Source of the DNA: Chrysopilus asiliformis
Taxonomy: Eukaryota; Arthropoda; Insecta; Diptera; Rhagionidae
DNA: 64,000 bases
Assembly (NCBI GenBank): GCA_964034945.1
Contig: OZ035961.1
Coordinates: 2,397,501-2,461,500, forward strand
Direction of reading: 5' to 3'
Both the position numbers and the translations under genes were made by a program. Below, piece after piece: positions 34,512 to 46,860 of this stretch; position 1 is the first letter of the stretch; each line of letters starts with the position of its first letter. The notes under the pieces were generated by a model. It did not search any database and was not told where the DNA came from. It was given only the letters and a program-made list of their open reading frames with translations.

Positions 34512-34785
34512 TACTCAGAAAAATGCCCAGGTCAACTTTTTGTCAGGTTAACTCTGACCTTACAGAGGTGTCTGTAAGCCAGCTAGCGGTCAGAGTGAAC
34601 CTATCTAAGGTCAACTCGTGCAGCTCCCAATGCCCTACTTCATCTGCTGGTGGCTTAATTTCAGAATTTCTCCGACCACAGGTCAACTCAGTTTTACTTG
34701 CCCACATGCAGGCGAACGCGCGCCTGCCCGAGGCCAATTACGCCGTATGTAGGTCGTCGAGTTAGCCTCCATTTTTCTGAGAGTA
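34512..34785. mobile_element. CACTCAGAAAAATG MITE, copy 2
   Basis: Ends TACTCAGAAAAATG and TACTCTCAGAAAAATG read inward, with TA outside. Orientation is opposite to the 41547 copy. The left third is rearranged (a CCTCTGTAAGCCAGC-type segment appears inverted). Frames of 95 and 64 codons over it are not conserved. Confidence 0.75.
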
Positions 34786-35006
34786 TAACACTTGTTATAA
34801 CTGTGGCAGCAGATACATTGATTTTTATTCCGATAATAATTTTTTTTTCCAATTTACATAATATAATAGACAAAAATTTATATCTGACTTTTATACACCA
34901 CCGGAAATCTAATTAATGTATAGTAGGTTGCTTAGTTAAAGACAAGAACTTTATTGTGTATGTTTCGGTTTGAAAATTTAGATTATAGAAGTTATTTTAT
35001 TTTGTA

Positions 35007-35379
35007 CTAGCTTGCATAGCCGTCGTTGCCGGGTTAAGTTTTTTGTCTAAGTTTTAGAATACGAAGAAAACCGGAAAGAATTTAAAAACTTTTTAATGGA
35101 TCTATGTTGGGGCTGGACCCCCGACGAACATCTTTGCCAAATTTCAGGCCAATCGGTTCAGTAGTTTCCCCGCGAAAGAGTAACATAGCGCAAAAACTGA
35201 GTTTCGAAATCACTTTACCCCCACCCCTCGCGTTACTTTTCCGTGTTCCTATGTTGGAATCAGAACTACCACAGACACTCATGCCAAATTTCAAATCAAT
35301 CGGTTCAGCCGTTTTTGCGTGAAAGAGGAACAGACAGACAGACAGACAGACATCAACTCATTTTTATATATTAGTATGA
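35007..35379 (-). mobile_element. Small non-autonomous Helitron, complete
   Basis: On the minus strand it starts TCATACTAATATATAAAAAT and ends CTAG, inserted between A and T without duplication, the hallmark of Helitrons. An imperfect GC-rich hairpin (CCCGGCAACGACGGC) lies about a dozen bases before the end. It is 373 bp and non-coding; it would rely on a RepHel protein from elsewhere. Confidence 0.9.
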
Positions 35380-37272
35380 TTTACTAACGATTGTAATGAA
35401 GAGGGATAATTCACACTTATATATAACAAATACCTTTATACTATAATATGCCAATGGCTAGAATTGACTGATATCATTTTTCATACTTGCCAATGAACGT
35501 AAATTAAATTTTATTCTGCATATCAAATACAAGTCAGGATTATAATGATAAATCACTATTCGAAAAATATTTATCCGTAATAAGAAGGCCACCGGGACAC
35601 AGCAAAAACATATTTCAGGGCTAAGAGAAGCAAATAGAAACACGTGCTTGTAATTTTTTATATTCCGTTCGGTACGTTTATATACACGTATGCACTATTA
35701 ATACGGAGTATGACATATTTTGTTTATCGTATTGTATGCGTGCAATATAAATGAGTTTTTACTTATACCAAAATTTATAGAAATCCGTTCAAAAATGTGT
35801 AAAAATAAATACATATGGATCAAACCAAAAATATCTATATATGATGATGTTCACATAGGAGTTAAGGTACGAATTCTCTTTGGTAATGGCATATTTTTTT
35901 TATAATATTAGCCTAAGTATTTCTATATGTGGTAAATTTACTCTGGTTTATTGAGAAAAGCGCCTGAATTTGCCTATTTGGATTCGTATATTGACGTCTA
36001 TTTACACTTCACACTTACATATTTCCATATCCCGTTAGGATATCGTTTCAACTTTCTTGAGAAGCAATGTCTATACTGAGTGCTGAATGTTCAACTCATT
36101 TACATAATTTGATTCCCGACAATCATGTCGATAGGCGCAGAAAATTGTGTGTTTACCTGAAAAATCGGGAGGCTTATTGGGCCTTGCGATGATTACGTAT
36201 TTCAACTCCCAATACGCCCACTTCTTATATGGAAATCGAAATATGGGTTTTTCACAAAACAGAATCTATTACACTTGGTTGGCTGCATTAGAATATTTCT
36301 CTATTTCGTACAGAGATAAAGTGATATTTTCTAAGCTCAGTCACCCAGAAACATTGAGGTATACGAAAAAAATATTTATTCTCAGAAATGTAATAAAGAA
36401 ATCCTTTTTACACCTAAATTTTAACATTGCTGAGCTGAAAATATTGCATGAGAAAAACTCGCACCGTATGAGTTACAATTCATGAATATATATATGTAAG
36501 TATGTAAAGTATTTAAATTTTCGCTGAGTGAGGTGGCCATATGTTCCCATATGTTGTACGTGTGTGTAATTTGTTAAATTCAATACAAAAATGATTTTTT
36601 TCGTGATCTTTTACTATATCGACAAATATCTGGAGATTTTCAATGTTGAAAAATTAAAAATTATTTCAATAAAAAACGGGCCATTTTAATTTGGGTTTCG
36701 GGTTTGTTTTCATTTTATAAATTGGTATTTTTTAGTCAACACCATTTAAAAGGTAGATGTCTTATAAAACCAATGGGGTTTCGGTCTAATTATTTGTTTT
36801 GTAGGTTCATTGGGTCCACTTTCATAGTTTTAACGAGAAATATAAGACTTTTTCGGGCAAAATGTTTATAATTTTCTCTATTAATTTATATTATATTGAG
36901 TACGTTGCTATATTTTACCATGTTCGCGTTAATACTGCCTAGCTAACGAAATTCCATGTACAATTTACTATTGGTGAAGAATAGTGGAAAACCATTGAAA
37001 ATAAGAACCAAATACATGATCATCTAGTATCCAACCATGATAAAGATTACAAATCGGTCCTCGTTACGACAATAAACGTACGATTTAAAAATTTAAATAA
37101 AATAAACAAAAACTGACAAAATAGTCATGTGTGGAAATTGTTTGATTCCGAATTTACTATTGTACATCATGTACGGTAAAAAAAATAAAAAAAAGCAAAT
37201 AAATAAATTAATCATAAGTGTTAAAGTTACTTTCTAACCTGTTTATGTTTTGCAATTAGCATATTTGTCATT
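35380..37272. other. AT-rich DNA with one unassigned frame
   Basis: The longest frame is about 112 codons at 36147-36485 (plus, GTG start), of chance length, no recognisable motif. No repeats supported. Confidence 0.4.
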
Positions 37273-37757
37273 AAGGGTATTCACAGACCTCTTTTAAATT
37301 GCGAGTAATTTTACCGCTCGGTAATTCAGTCAAATTTAACAGATTTTTACCGAGACGGTAATTTGGTTCATGTAAAAATGAATTACCGGATTCGGTAATT
37401 GTAGACATGCGTTGAGTCGTGTTTTCCGGCCCGGTTATTCGGTATCAAGAATCAACCGCGAGTGGCGCTAGTAATGTTTTTAGTTGTCAAATTTTCTCGC
37501 TGGTTATCTCATCAGACTGCAATTTTTTTCAATTTTGATAGCCGTTGCCACAATATAAATTCAAAAGAATACATCAAACATGGATTTAAAGGTATGTGAC
37601 AATCAAATTCGCAATTCATGATTTGGTCACGTATCAAATAAAAGCGCTGTTCTCAAATCTGTGCTGTGGGATGTTCACAGCAGAATATTTTCAGTCTTTT
37701 AATATTACCGAAATAATATTACCGAAAACAAATTAAAAGAGGACTGTGAATACCCTT
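37273..37757. mobile_element. GGGTATTCACAG MITE, copy 1
   Basis: Ends AAGGGTATTCACAG on both sides, flanked by ATT (37270-37272, 37758-37760). CGGTAATT/AATTACCG motifs occur at least five times in the left 130 bp and variants recur on the right. The inverted copy is at 40785-41283. It is 485 bp and non-coding. Confidence 0.85.
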
Positions 37758-37794
37758 ATTGTATAATACATAGTAGGTATGTTTTCTGAAAAAT

Positions 37795-37985
37795 TTGCGA
37801 GAAACGCAACTATACTCGTACAAAATTCCAAGTCTGAATTTTTTTAAAAGCTATAGTCTTAACGGACAAACAGACAGATGCACAGACATGCGAAAATCAA
37901 AATCTTTTGTCATTCCAATCATTTTGGTGTAATTCATTTTCGTATCCGGTTCGATGCGCTACCGTTTATAAATCTAATATACTCC
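37795..37985 (+). mobile_element. HINE-2 fragment
   Basis: Matches the 3' half of the element at 60001-61999 (GCGAGAAACGCAACTATAC, a CAGACAGATG-like tract, TTTTGTCATTCCAATCA, then CTAATATAC at the end). The 5' part is missing. It is followed at once by HINE-1 copy 3. Confidence 0.65.
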
Positions 37986-38041
37986 AATTTGATATGTCAT
38001 ATAGAATGTAACTCAAATAAATTAAAAGAAAAACTAATAAA

Positions 38042-38555
38042 AACATAACAAAAGCTATAATTGCCAATCTGGCAATTATTGAAAACCCGTATGGTGATTT
38101 AAGTGAATAGCGAACAGTTGTCCAATAAGATTTTTTAAAATTTATTCCAATCGGATTTCGATGTATGGAAGTTTTATGTAGAATCATATGCTAAATAACT
38201 TTTGTTCTTGCACTTTTTTGATAAGATGCACCGTTTTTGAGATATTCGCAAAAATCGTTTTCGTTCGTATGGGGGGTACCCCCCTAATAGTCCATTTTTG
38301 CTCATGAACGAACTTGGCCTCGCATTTTACGAAACACCAATCTGCGCAAAATTTCAAGTCTCTAGCTCAATCCATGCGCCCGCAATCCGCGCCACAGGCG
38401 GACGGACGGACGGACGGACATGCTAAATTGAACTTTTTTTTATCATTCTAAACACACTGGTGTAATTCATTTTTTTTTGTGTGATGACGGGATCTTGGCG
38501 TTACAAACGGTAAGGCAAATCTAACATACCCTTGGGTTTCACCATACGGGTATAA
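38042..38555 (-). mobile_element. HINE-1, copy 3
   Basis: Both subterminal repeats, the TTGCCAATCTGGCAA hairpin (about 38060-38075) and the GGGGGTACCCCC core are present. The GTCY tract is down to about five units (38398-38418). Confidence 0.85.
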
Positions 38556-40784
38556 AAAGCAAACAAGAAAAATGGACGAATATATTTGAAGTAAAGATTA
38601 ACTGCAAATACGTGAAAATATCCACAGAAATTGCATTCGTATAAATACGTGGAAATGGACTTCGTAAAAATTTAATCCGCGGAAATTTTATGTTAAATTC
38701 ATTTTTCAGGGTTATAAATATAAAGGAATTCATTTCTCTCCGACGAAGAAAGTCAGTCTGACTCGGGTGAAAAAAAGGCGAATTTCTCATGGCAATATGG
38801 TAAACTATTTGGTTCGTTTTGTCGAACTGGTATTTCTTTTTTTTTTAAAATGCCTTTTTCTTCTAGATATTAGGTGCCTAAATCCAACTCGGAACAATTG
38901 GGCGATCTCAAACGAAGGGGTTCAGACTGCAAATCGGACAACGATCAGATTAGAAACTAAACGGACGAACCCTTTAACCCATTTACCCCATTTTCATTTG
39001 TTTAACTGTTAATTTAAAAAAATCTTTCCCTTCCAGGCGGAAGTGTAATATAAAAAATAATGAAATTTTGTGCTTTTTGTCTTAACTTTTGAACAAAAAA
39101 AAGTCCATATTTTTTCTCTCCAAGATTAAAAGCTCTTGCTTTAAATGTTCTGAAAAATGTTTTGACAGTCATATGCCAGTATATATGAATCAAAGCAAAG
39201 AACAAGATCTAGTAGAACAAGGAAAAATACACTCTAGCTCAAAATTGAGCATCAGCCCTTTGTGTTTTGATTCAAAAATGGTCGCCTTTTGGCGCTACAT
39301 GATTAAAATCGCAATCAATTTAGTTTGTTAAAACTAACTTTTAGTCCGTCATAAATGGAAAATGCGTTTGGATGAAATGCTAATAAAAAATGGTCTTTAA
39401 TTATAATATAATTAATTCAATTTGATAAGAGCTTTTTTAAAATAATTAATAGGTTAAACAGAATTTGCCTTTTACAAATTAAACGCACAAACATGATTAA
39501 CTTTTATATAATGTTTTTATTTTGTGAAAAACTGTCGCTGTGTGTTGTAAACAGTTTTAATAGCAAAAGCCTAATGTAAACCTAAAATAATCATCATAAA
39601 TTATAATCAAAGAATCGTTATAATTATTACCGAAATTAATTTAAATAACTTCATTCAGAGGAATGAAACGTTAATTACTATGACATTCTCAGTATTATGA
39701 TTCTAATGATGTTGTGTTATTTTTCCATTTTTCGTTGTTTCCGTTACCGCTTTTACTGTGGCTCTCCCGAAAATTTGTTACTGTATAATATATATTTTAA
39801 GATAACATACTTGTTGTTTGTGTTAAGTAATTGAGGAAAACGAACGAATTGTGTTTTCTTGATAAGAACTTTTTTGCAACAGAATTTAACGCCTCCCAGC
39901 AAGGATATTTAGTCATAGGCATAATATAATATATTTACATACAAGCAATTTATCTATTTTGGGTATAGTACTATAATTATAATATATGCATATGTTTCGC
40001 TTGTATTCTATTACTTCATGTTTTACAACAAGAACATATCCTCATAGCAGATATATTAATGTTTATTGTAATACTCTCTATAGTGTTAAATCTACTCTAG
40101 CCTAAGGCTTGTAGACAAAATAAATACCTACGTATGTTAAAAATGTACAAATATAGGTGTCAGTAGTAGACGAATAACTACCGGCATTGTAAATGTTCAT
40201 TTCCTTTTCTAGTAACAAGGGGAGATGTAATTAAGTCGTTACATTAGTATGCATATCGAGTCAGTTTACGAGTATGCTAGAGGAGTAATAATCACAGCAA
40301 TTTGCTGCTCAAACTATCAATTAACAAACCCGAATGTTGATATGAAAAATCTTCAGTTGCTGATTTGATTTAGGTTGTCCGGCGCTTTACATAAAAGAAT
40401 TGCATTTCGCTTGTTTCTTTTAATTTTTTTTAATGTTATGTTATGAATTTAGCCTATTTAATCGAATTTTTCTATGATCTAGAAATTCGTAGAATTACTA
40501 GTTCTAATTAACAAGTAATAATCATAAAAACATCATTACCATAGTATGCAATAAATTAAAACTTTAATAAGTAGATTTCTTCCTTTTTGAACTTTTTTTT
40601 TATAAAAACCTAAAATAAGATGCATTAAATAAAAATGTCTTATGAGTTTCACCATATAGGATACTTTTAATTAGAACCTTTTTATTATTGTTTAAAAGAT
40701 ATTTTAAACATTATCCAACATCACAAAGTTTTGTCTATTTTAATTTTTGACTCAGCACTTTCCGGTTTTCTTGTAAAATACAAT
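38556..40784. other. No feature recognised in 2.2 kb
   Basis: Frames of 81-83 codons on both strands (38539-39331) have no recognisable motif. No terminal repeats found. Confidence 0.4.
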
Positions 40785-41283
40785 CAGGGTATTCACAGTC
40801 CTCTTTTAATTTTGGGTATTCGGTGTTTTCGGTAATATTAAAAGACTGAAAATATTCTGCTGTGAACATCCCACAGCACAGATTTGAGAACAGCGCTTTT
40901 ATTGGATATGTGACCAAATCATGAACTGCGAATTTGATTGTAAAATATGTCACATACCTTTAAATCCATGTTTGATGTATTCTTTTGAATTTCTATTGTG
41001 GCAACGGCTATCAAAATTGAAAAAATTTGCAGTTCGATGAGATCAACAAAAAAACCAGCGAGAAAATTTGACAACTAAAAACATTACTAGCGCCACTCGC
41101 GGTTGATTCTTGATACCGAATAACCGGGGGAAAACACGACTCAAGGCATGTATACAATTACCGAATCCGGTAATTCATTTTTACATGAACCAAGTTACCG
41201 TCTCGGTATAAATCTGTTAAATTTGAATGAATTACCGAGTGGTAGAATTACTCGCAATTTAAAAGAGGACTGTGAATACCCTG
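40785..41283. mobile_element. GGGTATTCACAG MITE, copy 2 (inverted)
   Basis: Ends CAGGGTATTCACAG on both sides, flanked by AAT (40782-40784, 41284-41286). Same interior as 37273-37757, inverted, including the CGGTAATT motifs. The two copies are about 3 kb apart. Confidence 0.85.
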
Positions 41284-41546
41284 AATGTCAACAATCAATC
41301 AAATATAATTGGAAAATTTATGTAATTCTAAAAACATATTCTAAATCCTATTTGTCTCTATAATTTTTTTTTAAATACATACCATTTTTAAAGACTTCTA
41401 TTTACCTCCGCAAATTTAAGGAAATGTTTCTTGAATTTTTGTATACAAAATAATTTTAAATGATAAAAGATTTTATAATAGAATGGTTCCTAATATTTAG
41501 TTATTAAATATTAGTTGTCATCAGTTAATTTTAAACTGGGTAATTA

Positions 41547-41815
41547 CACTCAGAAAAATGGAGGCTAACTCGACGACCTACATACGGCGTAATTGGCCTC
41601 GGGCAGGCGCGCGTTCGCCTGCATGAGGGAAAGTAACACTTGTGTTGACTTGTGACCTTAGAAATTCTGAAATTAAGCCACCAGCAGGTGAAGTAGGGCA
41701 TTGTGAGCTGCACGAGTTGACCTCAGCATTTCGAGGATATAATGGAAACCTCTGTAAGCCAGCTAGCGGTCAGAGTTAACCTGACAAAAAGTTGACCTGG
41801 ACATTTTTCTGAGTG
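41547..41815. mobile_element. CACTCAGAAAAATG MITE, complete copy
   Basis: Perfect CACTCAGAAAAATG inverted ends, TA on both sides (41545-41546, 41816-41817). Best-preserved copy of the family (others at 29795 and 34512). TA duplication suggests mariner-type mobilisation, not proven. Confidence 0.8.
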
Positions 41816-42096
41816 TAGCTTTGAAGGTGTGAGGATAAATCTTCGAACCGATTTTGCAGTTTTTAAAAAAAAAATTTTAAGTCTGTTTATATGACGGAAC
41901 AAAATTTAGAAATTTTATCCTGAAAGGCTCCCGAACTCGAATGTTTTCATATAAATTCGTGGGGATAAATTTAAATTTTGACAACTTTTGCTAAGTGATT
42001 ATATTCTGCGGCAGATGAATAAAATTGGCGGAACAAATTCTGAATAAAATTCGCCAAAAAATTCAAGAAAAAGTCACAAGTGTAAACGAGACCTTA

Positions 42097-42476
42097 AGGT
42101 GCCGCTCCACATGAGAGTAAATGCCGGCGAGAACCTCTCGATAGCAGCTACTCGCAAAAGGACACGTCTCTGAGAGTCTCGCAGAAACTCGCAAAAACTC
42201 GCGAGCTAGTTTCTGCGAGCTGTGAAAAGTGATTCTACTCTCTAGTCGACACGCACCCACTGAACTCTCGGGGAGTTGCTCGCCAGATACGAACGGCGTT
42301 TGAATTTCGCTAGTAGCTCTCGAGAACTCGCTAAAGCAAGATTTCAAAAAAATTAAGATATTGGTCTTAAAAAAAAAATCGCCGAAATTAACTCTTAAAT
42401 GGACAACCTCCTGCTAGTAACTCTCGAGAGTTTTTGAGAGTTACTCGCGTATTTACTTTCATGTGGAGTGGCACCT
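42097..42476. mobile_element. Harbinger-like MITE rich in CTCGAGAG-type motifs
   Basis: Ends AGGTGCCGCTCCACATGAGA and, inverted, AGGTGCCACTCCACATGAAA; TTA flanks both sides (42094-42096, 42477-42479). CTCGAGAG, ACTCGC and GAGAGT motifs recur many times on both strands. The minus frame of 94 codons is a by-product. Confidence 0.8.
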
Positions 42477-43447
42477 TTAGAAGCGCAATTCACCTTCTAA
42501 AAATTCAACGTTTCTAAGTAAATTGGATCTTGTTTTTAAAAAACGTTTTTTTTTTTAAAAAGGGGTCGCTACGCTATACACTCTTTTGTCTTAAATTTAG
42601 TAACATTTTTTCTCCGTATTATCACAAAGCGGTAATTCGGAAAAATTTTAAAGATCAAAAGTTAATGATTTAAGCTAACCCTTTTATACAAAATTGGACT
42701 ACCACTTCTGCCTTTCAAATTGAAAAAAATATCATTTCTGAGTACATTTTTTAAATCTACGTCAAACGTATCGCTACTGCCGAAAGGGTGTTTTTTGTTG
42801 TTGAAATTACGTGTTATATATTTTTTATACAATTACTATTTGCAGCATCAATGGTCAGGAAAAATCATTTGGAACAAGTTAACCATATTTAATCTCGAAT
42901 AATCTAATGAAAAAATTATGCTCTGTTAACTAAAATCGATATTACTTACTTGTTTTATTACGGTTTGGAAAATAGTTCAATATTTTTCGTATTTATCGAC
43001 ATTTTTTCAAATTATGATGACAGACACAAAATATTATCCTAGAACAACACATGAAAATTACAATTTTTTTTTTGTTGCGCATGACCTTTTACAAGTATTT
43101 TCCCCAGTCTTGTGATAGTCACATTGATACGAAAAACTCAACGAAGTGTTCGTTCAATTCTCCGATAAACGTAATTTTGATATACTTAGCTTGACTCCGG
43201 AATGAATTTCACATTCAATTTGTAACCCGTATTTCGCAAAACTCTTTCATGAGTGTATTACGCTTGAATTTTAAAGAATCTTGAAACATAATTTACAACA
43301 ATATGTCCGTATTTGACTTGTAATATTTAAACAAGAGATATATTTAATATCTTCAAAACTGTAATTCACAAATTTACACTATGGTCGCATGAAAGATACC
43401 GCCATATAAACAATTATTTATTAAACAAAAATAGAGATGTAACTTAA
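42477..43447. other. AT-rich DNA, nothing recognised
   Basis: No feature supported. Confidence 0.45.
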
Positions 43448-43747
43448 TTATACTAATATATAAAAATGAGTTGGTGTCTGTCTGTCTGTCTGTTCCTCTT
43501 TCAGGCATAAACTACTGAACCGATTGGCCTAAAATTTGGCATAGATGTTCGTCGGGGTCCAGCCCCAACATAGGCCCATTTAAAAGTAGCCTGAGAGGTG
43601 GGGGAGTAAGGGAGGGGGAAAAGTGATCTTCCTCTATGTTACCCTTTCGCGGGGAGATTGGCCTGAAGTTTAGCTCCAACATAGACCATAAAAAAACAAT
43701 AAAAAATTGAAAAAACTTAACCCGGCAACGACGGGTATGCAAGCTAG
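43448..43747 (+). mobile_element. Small non-autonomous Helitron, complete
   Basis: Starts TTATACTAATATATAAAAAT (first C mutated to T), ends GGGTATGCAAGCTAG and is followed by T. The preceding base is A. The hairpin CCCGGCAACGACGGG lies near the 3' end. It is 300 bp, with an interior deletion relative to the 35007 copy. Confidence 0.85.
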
Positions 43748-43806
43748 TATAATATAATATGATGTTAGTATATAAAATTTCTTACAACATTTTTAATATA
43801 CATATA

Positions 43807-44365
43807 AAGGGTCTTTCAATAAGGACATACCAATTTTGTATTTTAATAAAAACGCACCCTAAAACTTTATTTATGATCTGGCAATGCTAAAACGTCAGTC
43901 AAGGTTTACATTTTTGTCATGGTGAAGTTCACGAACGAGCAATGCCACACAGCTGGTCAAACAATTGATCTATTGAAGGAGAAGTTCGGTAATCGTGTAA
44001 TCTCGAGAAATGGTCCGGTCGAATGGCCACCTCGCTCATGCGATTTAACGCCGTTGGATTTCTTTTTATGGGGTTATGTTAAATCGTTGGTTTATGCCAA
44101 TAAGCCAACAACGTTAGAGGAGCTCAGGAACAATATCGAACCCGAAATTGCCAACGTTCCGGCCGATATGTGTGGAAGAGTGGTGGAAAATTGGCTCCAA
44201 AGAATCAATCAGCAAACGTGCTCGCAGTGGCCATATGAACGACATCGAATTTCATACTTAAATGTAACATGTCCACTACACCTGGAATAAATTTCAGCCC
44301 GATATCTCAATTATTCTGTGTTTCATTTAAATACAAAATTGTTATGTCCTTATTGAAAGACCCGA
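43807..44365 (+). mobile_element. DD41D mariner deletion derivative, copy B
   Basis: 559 bp, AAGGGTCTTTCAATAAGGAC at the left, inverted TCGGGTCTTTCAATAAGGAC at the right, TA on both sides (43805-43806, 44366-44367). About 112 bp of leader precede the frame and 75 bp follow it. This is the best-preserved copy. Confidence 0.9.
43919..44290 (+). CDS. 123-residue truncated DD41D transposase
   Basis: Intact frame from ATG. Residues 1-8 (MVKFTNEQ) look like a transposase N-terminus; residue 9 onward (CHTAGQT) aligns with the block just after the second catalytic Asp of the relic at 57162. CDLTPLDFFLWGYVK (residues 41-55) holds the third catalytic Asp at residue 47. The C-terminal part, including ENWLQRINQQ, is complete to the stop. 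DNA-binding helices and the first two Asp residues are deleted, so it cannot cut DNA. Copy C keeps the same length with about ten substitutions. Whether it is expressed is unknown. Confidence 0.75.
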   Translation: MVKFTNEQCHTAGQTIDLLKEKFGNRVISRNGPVEWPPRSCDLTPLDFFLWGYVKSLVYANKPTTLEELRNNIEPEIANVPADMCGRVVENWLQRINQQTCSQWPYERHRISYLNVTCPLHLE

Positions 44366-45928
44366 TATGTTTATTGAGATTTTTTGCTTCTTCGATCACA
44401 ATTTCCAGCATCTAAATTTCTTTAAGTCTCAATTTGTTTTAAAATGGAATATTGCCTCTCCTCCCTACACTATAAATATAATTAAATATTCTGACTTTGA
44501 AGATATTTTTATGAAAACTCCTCAGGCGTTTAGCGAAAATAAAGTTAGTACACCATAACAATTGGTATACCATAACAATTAATATAAAATTTGATTAATT
44601 GTGCTGATAGTATTGATAGAATCACAACTAATGACACCTTACTAAAAATGAGTTTCGGCAAAATTGACTGGAATTTACATAAATCGGATTCGATGCCTTG
44701 AGACGACGGAAGGCGTCGTTGTGAAAACTTCTAAATGAACCATTTTAATTAAGTTCAAAGTTCAAATTATACAGATCATTGGCTAAAGTTGGGTAATCCC
44801 AGATGATAAAAAACTTTTAATGAAATTCAAATAGGCTGGGTTTGATTGTAGAAATGTTGAATGAAATAAAGCGGCGGCGACGAAAACTTTAACCGAAACT
44901 TTAATTTTAGTCTTATCCTTCACTTGGTTACCCACATTCAATTCAAATACTACTAGTGAGCATTTTTAGAGGACGAAGTTTGAAAACATTTATCCCAAAA
45001 TTATGGTATAAAGGAAGTTCATGCTGAACAAATGATTGTTGAGTTGGAGTTGGACAATATGAATATTTGGGCTAGATTAAACTTACAATATAGGTTTGAA
45101 GGTGAACTTAGAGTTAAGTTGTAGATGTCATGGAAGCAATTTGTGTAGCATCAATTCCTTTAAGTAAAAGTTTGATTGAAAGTTTAACATTTTTTATTGC
45201 TTTTTGCTATGCCATACTAAATATTTGGGAGAAACTTGTTTCTGTTTGAAAATCAAATTAGATATTGCGGTCGTCCCATAGTTCTCTCAGTGATATCATT
45301 AGGATTTCGGAACGTATAGGATGCGCAATAAATATAATAAAATATAATCAAATTTGACTGATAATTGAAATTAATTAATTCTCTTGTTTGTTCTGTTGTT
45401 TTTATACGTTAAATAATAATTAAGAAAATTACTTGACGAAGTTTTCGCATTAAAAATTGCGTCGGTGGCATACCCTTATAATGAGGCAGGTCGACTTAGC
45501 GTAAATTCTTTTGTAATTCTGTGTGCTTTTTCACTATGAGGGTAGACAGAAATAGATAATTAGTTAAGCTTGATTAAAACGCTGCGGTACTTATCTGCTT
45601 TAATAAAGCATAATGAAGGGATTAGGGCTTAAACAGAGAAAATGATGCTTTTTTGTGCGGCCACCTTTTTTTTTAATTTTGAACATTTAACTTGATGTTC
45701 GTTTGTAATGTTATCCGTCAAACGCTTCATATTAGATTTTAACTTGACATTCTAAATTGTTTGTTGGTCACGAAAAAAATGGTTTGAGGGAACATAATAT
45801 GATGTGATTGGTATTTAAAGCAGAAAAATTTGTATTTAAAAAATTAGATTATTCCTTCAAAATATCTTGTCTATGGACTATAAGTACAGGATATCAGGGC
45901 GGCGGATTTTTGTTACATTGACAAAACG
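44366..45928. other. AT-rich DNA, nothing recognised
   Basis: ACCATAACAATT occurs twice near 44551-44580. Nothing else supported. Confidence 0.45.
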
Positions 45929-46860
45929 GTAGGGTCAGGTAGGCTGAAGTGGTCCACGTTTTTATTATTGGCCATAAAATGGTCAAAAATTGGAATTTTT
46001 GCATGATAAGATAGTCAAATCGCAAGCGCAGGACCTAAGCTAACTTTCTGCATTCACATATTGCCAACTTTTTGACATTAAATTTAATTTTGAGCAAAAT
46101 TTTGATTTTTCGATTTTTTCAAAATGGTAGGGAGAAGTGGTCCATCCACAAAATTTTTCCAGAAATCGCATAAACATAAAATTAAATGACAAATAAAAGT
46201 ATAATCATGAAGTTTGATCAAAAATATGCTTTATTCGAAAGTAACAAATGAGCGTTTGGTCTGTTTTGGTGGTGGTTTCGTCGGTGTAGTTTTTAAACGT
46301 CGTTTTCCGGCGGCTTGTTCTGCTATTCTAATTCAGCTCGATTTTTGGAAGAAGTTATAATCGAGCGTCGCATCAATTTTCGGCCACGATTTGAAACACT
46401 CAAAATAACTCATAAAAAAACTTGAAAACACGAAATATGACATTGACAGGGTGGACCACTTCACCCTACCAAACGTGGACCACTTCTCCCTACCGACGCT
46501 ATTTTGCGCGGAATGACGCTGCTTCAACAATTGTGGAAAAAAGTGCAGAAATTCGGTGGATTTACAAAGTTCATAATGTAAACAACATTTTTAATTAATT
46601 AGCTTATTGAAATTTATGAATAATTCGTCAAAATGTTGTTGAATGTGAATACTTGCGAATACTTTCAATAATGTTTTTTTGGCACTGGTCAGTGAGAGTG
46701 AGTAAATATACGTCTGCACACTTCAATGAGTAATAGAAAACAAGCTGTCATCAAGAGCAACCGATGAGAGTTTCATATTCTGTTCTAATGTCACTATTAC
46801 TAACAAAAATCGTGGTGGACCACTTCTCCTTACGGACCACTTCACCCTACCCGAACCTAC
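45929..46860. mobile_element. 932-bp MITE with GAAGTGGTCC motifs
   Basis: Left end GTAGGGTCAGGTAGGCTGAA and right end GTAGGTTCGGGTAGGGTGAA read inward, about 27 bp, both continuing GTGGTCC. The motif GGTAGGGxGAAGTGGTCC recurs inside at about 46127 and twice inverted at 46452-46493. One more isolated end is at 48035. No clear target duplication. No long frame. Confidence 0.65.

Noticed and set aside
34478..34765. 95-codon gene with a Cys-rich look
   Set aside because: It overlaps the CACTCAGAAAAATG MITE, and the 41547 copy does not conserve the frame.
36147..36485. 112-codon plus-strand frame
   Set aside because: No ATG start, no recognisable motif, and one or two frames this long are expected by chance in this much AT-rich DNA.
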